Of a stretch of DNA of 15,366 bases, positions 13,887 to 15,366 are shown piece after piece. The stretch lies in assembly GCA_900756925.1 (NCBI GenBank), contig CAAELX010000033.1, forward strand, positions 1 through 15,366, given 5' to 3'. Each line of letters starts with the position of its first letter. The first letter of the stretch is position 1. Below the pieces are notes generated by a model. That model did no database searches. It saw nothing but the letters and a program-made list of their open reading frames with translations, and had not been told where the DNA came from. The translations under genes were made by a program, and so were the position numbers. The stretch comes from an uncultured Roseburia sp. Lineage in GTDB: Bacteria; Bacillota; Clostridia; Lachnospirales; Lachnospiraceae.

Positions 13887-13914
13887 TTGACATCGTTTCA
13901 TTTTTCCATATAAT
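13887..13914 (+). promoter_or_regulatory. marR-tauE promoter
   Basis: TTGACA (13887-13892), a 16-base spacer and TATAAT (13909-13914) match the housekeeping sigma consensus fully. It sits in the roughly 316-base divergent gap (13692-14007) between the CBS gene and marR. The rest of that gap is T-rich on the plus strand and shows no gene. Confidence 0.85.
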
Positions 13915-13947
13915 CTATTATTAGACAGTTTAATTTTGAACTTATTT

Positions 13948-13960
13948 GAAATACTATTTC
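13948..13960 (+). promoter_or_regulatory. Possible MarR operator
   Basis: A 13-bp palindrome GAAATA-C-TATTTC begins 33 bases after the -10 box, in the untranslated leader of marR. MarR-family regulators commonly bind short palindromes near their own promoter; binding here is inferred. Confidence 0.35.
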
Positions 13961-14007
13961 CTATACAAGGAATTGTACTGTTCCCACATGAAAAAAGGAG
14001 GATTCCC

Positions 14008-14448
14008 ATGTCCAAACAACACGAATTTCTGACTTTCTGGAAAAAATTTGTCCACGTATACGAGGCATTCTGCGCATCTGCCTGTAAAAAGCACCAGATG
14101 AACCAGAGTTCCTATGACCTGATTCTTTTCCTGTCCAACAACCCAACCTTAAACACAGCCAAAGATATCTGTGAGATCCGTGGGGTAAAAAAAGGAATCA
14201 TCTCTGTCACGATCGACCGGCTCGTCTCTGAGGGGTATCTACTCCGTGAAAATGATCCGAATGATCGGCGCATCCAGAGACTTTTTCTCACAAAAAAATG
14301 TGATCCGATTGTCGCAGACGGACGTCTCATGCAAAAGCAGTACTTTGCAGCGATCACTGCCGGTCTCTCAGAGGAGGAACTGGATCTGTTTGAAACCGTC
14401 ACGAAGAAGATGAAACAAAATATAATAAAACTGGAAAGGGAGCTTTAA
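14008..14448 (+). CDS. MarR-family transcriptional regulator
   Basis: A 146-residue winged-helix protein. It has N-terminal dimer helices (FLTFWKKFVHVYEAFCASAC), a helix-turn-helix (about 38-75, including AKDICEIRGVKKGIISVTID), a wing with the family DxR motif (NDPNDRRIQRLFLT, about 86-99), and C-terminal dimer helices. The frame is open back to 13936, but the start at 14008 is chosen because AAAGGAGG (13994-14001) lies 6 bases before it and the usual MarR length results. It contains Cys residues near the N-terminus (ASACKKHQ) and another in ICEIRG; a redox or sulfur-compound response is possible given the neighbouring exporter, but this is speculation. The next gene starts 3 bases after its stop, so it probably controls the exporter. 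Confidence 0.93.
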   Translation: MSKQHEFLTFWKKFVHVYEAFCASACKKHQMNQSSYDLILFLSNNPTLNTAKDICEIRGVKKGIISVTIDRLVSEGYLLRENDPNDRRIQRLFLTKKCDPIVADGRLMQKQYFAAITAGLSEEELDLFETVTKKMKQNIIKLEREL

Positions 14449-14451
14449 ACT

Positions 14452-15219
14452 ATGACTACATTTCTCGTATGCCTGTTTGCCGGGCTCGGCGCAGGTCTTG
14501 GAACCGGCTTTGCCGGAATGAGTGCGGCAGCTGTCATCAGCCCGATGCTGATCGCTTTTTTGGGGATTGAACCTTATCAGGCGATTGGTATCGCACTTGC
14601 CAGCGATGTGCTTGCCAGTGCTGTGTCTGCTTATACTTATGGCAAAAATAAAAATATTGACGTCAAAAACGGGCTTGTCATGATGGTCACTGTCCTGATC
14701 TTTACGTTTGTCTCAAGTTATCTGTCCAGCTTTGTTTCCGGTCCAACAATGGGTGGGTTTTCCACCTTTATCACCATGCTGCTCGGCGTCAAATTTATCG
14801 TAAAACCGGTTATGACAACGAAAGAAACTATGACTGCCGTTGATCCAAAAAAACGGATGATCCAGTCCGTCCTCTGCGGCACAGTGATTGGTTTTATCTG
14901 CGGCTTCATCGGTGCAGGCGGCGGTATGATGATGCTTTTGCTCTTAACTTCCGTGCTCGGTTATGAATTAAAGACTGCCGTTGGCACGAGTGTCTTTATC
15001 ATGACGTTCACCGCACTGACTGGATCGTTAAGCCATTTTGCAATTGGCGGCATGCCGGATCTTGCTGTGCTTGTTCTGTGTGCTCTCTTTACACTGCTGT
15101 TTGCAAGAATCGCTGCACTCTTTGCAAATAAGGCTCCAGCGATCGTGCTTAACCGCGCAACCGGTGTGGTTCTGTTTGTGCTTGGACTGGCAATTGTACT
15201 GGTGCAGTATGTATTTTAA
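14452..15219 (+). CDS. TauE/SafE-family anion (sulfite) exporter
   Basis: A 255-residue polytopic membrane protein with about eight hydrophobic helices in two repeated halves. Each half begins with the glycine-rich family motif: GLGAGLGTGFAGMSAAAVISP (split here as residues 11-20 and 21-31) in the first, and GFICGFIGAGGGMMMLLLL in the second. The second also has KTAVGTSVFIM, matching YQAIGIALASDV of the first. The family exports sulfite, sulfonates or other small organic anions; the substrate here is unknown. The ribosome binding site AAAGGGAG (14435-14442) lies within the end of marR, and the 3-base gap shows they are co-transcribed. No intrinsic terminator is clear after it; the structured element begins 20 bases downstream. 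Confidence 0.93.
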   Translation: MTTFLVCLFAGLGAGLGTGFAGMSAAAVISPMLIAFLGIEPYQAIGIALASDVLASAVSAYTYGKNKNIDVKNGLVMMVTVLIFTFVSSYLSSFVSGPTMGGFSTFITMLLGVKFIVKPVMTTKETMTAVDPKKRMIQSVLCGTVIGFICGFIGAGGGMMMLLLLTSVLGYELKTAVGTSVFIMTFTALTGSLSHFAIGGMPDLAVLVLCALFTLLFARIAALFANKAPAIVLNRATGVVLFVLGLAIVLVQYVF

Positions 15220-15239
15220 ACTGGGATTTAGCTAACTAA

Positions 15240-15366
15240 GGGACGCTGCCGACCGTTAGGCTGTGTTAGCCAAAAGAGAGCGGTACTTCCTACGAAATTC
15301 CATTACGCCAAGAACTCCGATGAGCCCAGAGCAGGATTTTGTGTCAGCAATGGCTTCCACAAAACC
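15240..15366 (+). ncRNA. Candidate structured RNA / palindromic element, copy 2 (truncated by window end)
   Basis: This stretch aligns with the minus strand of 4041-4258: the small hairpin GGCT-GTGTT-AGCC (15259-15271), followed by an A-rich AAAAG, then CGAAAT..CCA..TTACGCC, CGATGAGCC, AGGATT, and the loop TCAGCAATGGCTTC (15344-15357), 13 of 14 identical to copy 1. Bases 15337-15343 (TTTTGTG) pair with 15358-15364 (CACAAAA) around the loop, with GG/CC beyond a bulged A. The right half of the palindrome lies past the window end. It follows tauE by 20 bases on the same strand, so it could be a 3' untranslated structure or an independent RNA. Confidence 0.5.

Noticed and set aside
13936..14007. 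Upstream extension of the marR reading frame
   Set aside because: It would lack a ribosome binding site, whereas the ATG at 14008 has AAAGGAGG at ideal spacing; the extension also covers the palindrome in the leader.
1..15366. CRISPR array, insertion sequence, prophage or tRNA genes
   Set aside because: No regularly spaced direct repeats, transposase or integrase frames, or cloverleaf sequences were found.

Overview
The window looks like chromosomal DNA of a gut-type Clostridia, most likely a Lachnospiraceae. Evidence: ATP-type PckA, strong AGGAGG ribosome binding sites before most genes, moderate GC, and Firmicutes-type families (PadR with a HAAS-prefixed membrane protein, SPFH flotillin, DUF11 protein, MarR with TauE). 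The genus cannot be fixed from this sequence.

Layout. 1-1200: the 3' part of pckA (+), closed by a bidirectional terminator. 1244-3909 (-): a DUF11-repeat protein, then a padR gene coupled to a SEDS (FtsW/RodA-like) membrane protein with a HAAS-type cytoplasmic prefix. The padR promoter carries a 19-bp palindrome. 3910-4597: a gene-poor stretch with a ~218-bp palindromic element, a terminator hairpin and a doubtful small membrane ORF. 4598-9439 (-): an sbcD-sbcC-murI gene string (DNA end processing plus glutamate racemase). 9519-11638 (-): a two-helix membrane protein and a floT-like flotillin. 11769-12573 (+): a promoter, a frameshifted DUF4160 gene and an intact DUF2442-XRE gene. 12559-13691 (-): a CBS-pair protein coupled to a HAD hydrolase. 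13887-15219 (+): marR-tauE behind a consensus promoter. 15240-end: a truncated second copy of the palindromic element.

Two observations stand out. First, the structured element occurs twice in opposite orientations. The copies share a 14-nt hairpin loop (13/14 identical) while the stems closing that loop differ in sequence yet still pair. This is a compensatory pattern expected of a structured RNA or a selected DNA hairpin, and I do not recognise the family. Second, the SEDS-like protein has the family's surrounding motifs but a serine where the catalytic aspartate is expected, suggesting a non-polymerase SEDS derivative under PadR control.

The rest is mostly ordinary housekeeping and stress or envelope functions: gluconeogenesis, DNA double-strand-break end processing, peptidoglycan precursor supply, membrane microdomain scaffolding and anion or sulfite export.
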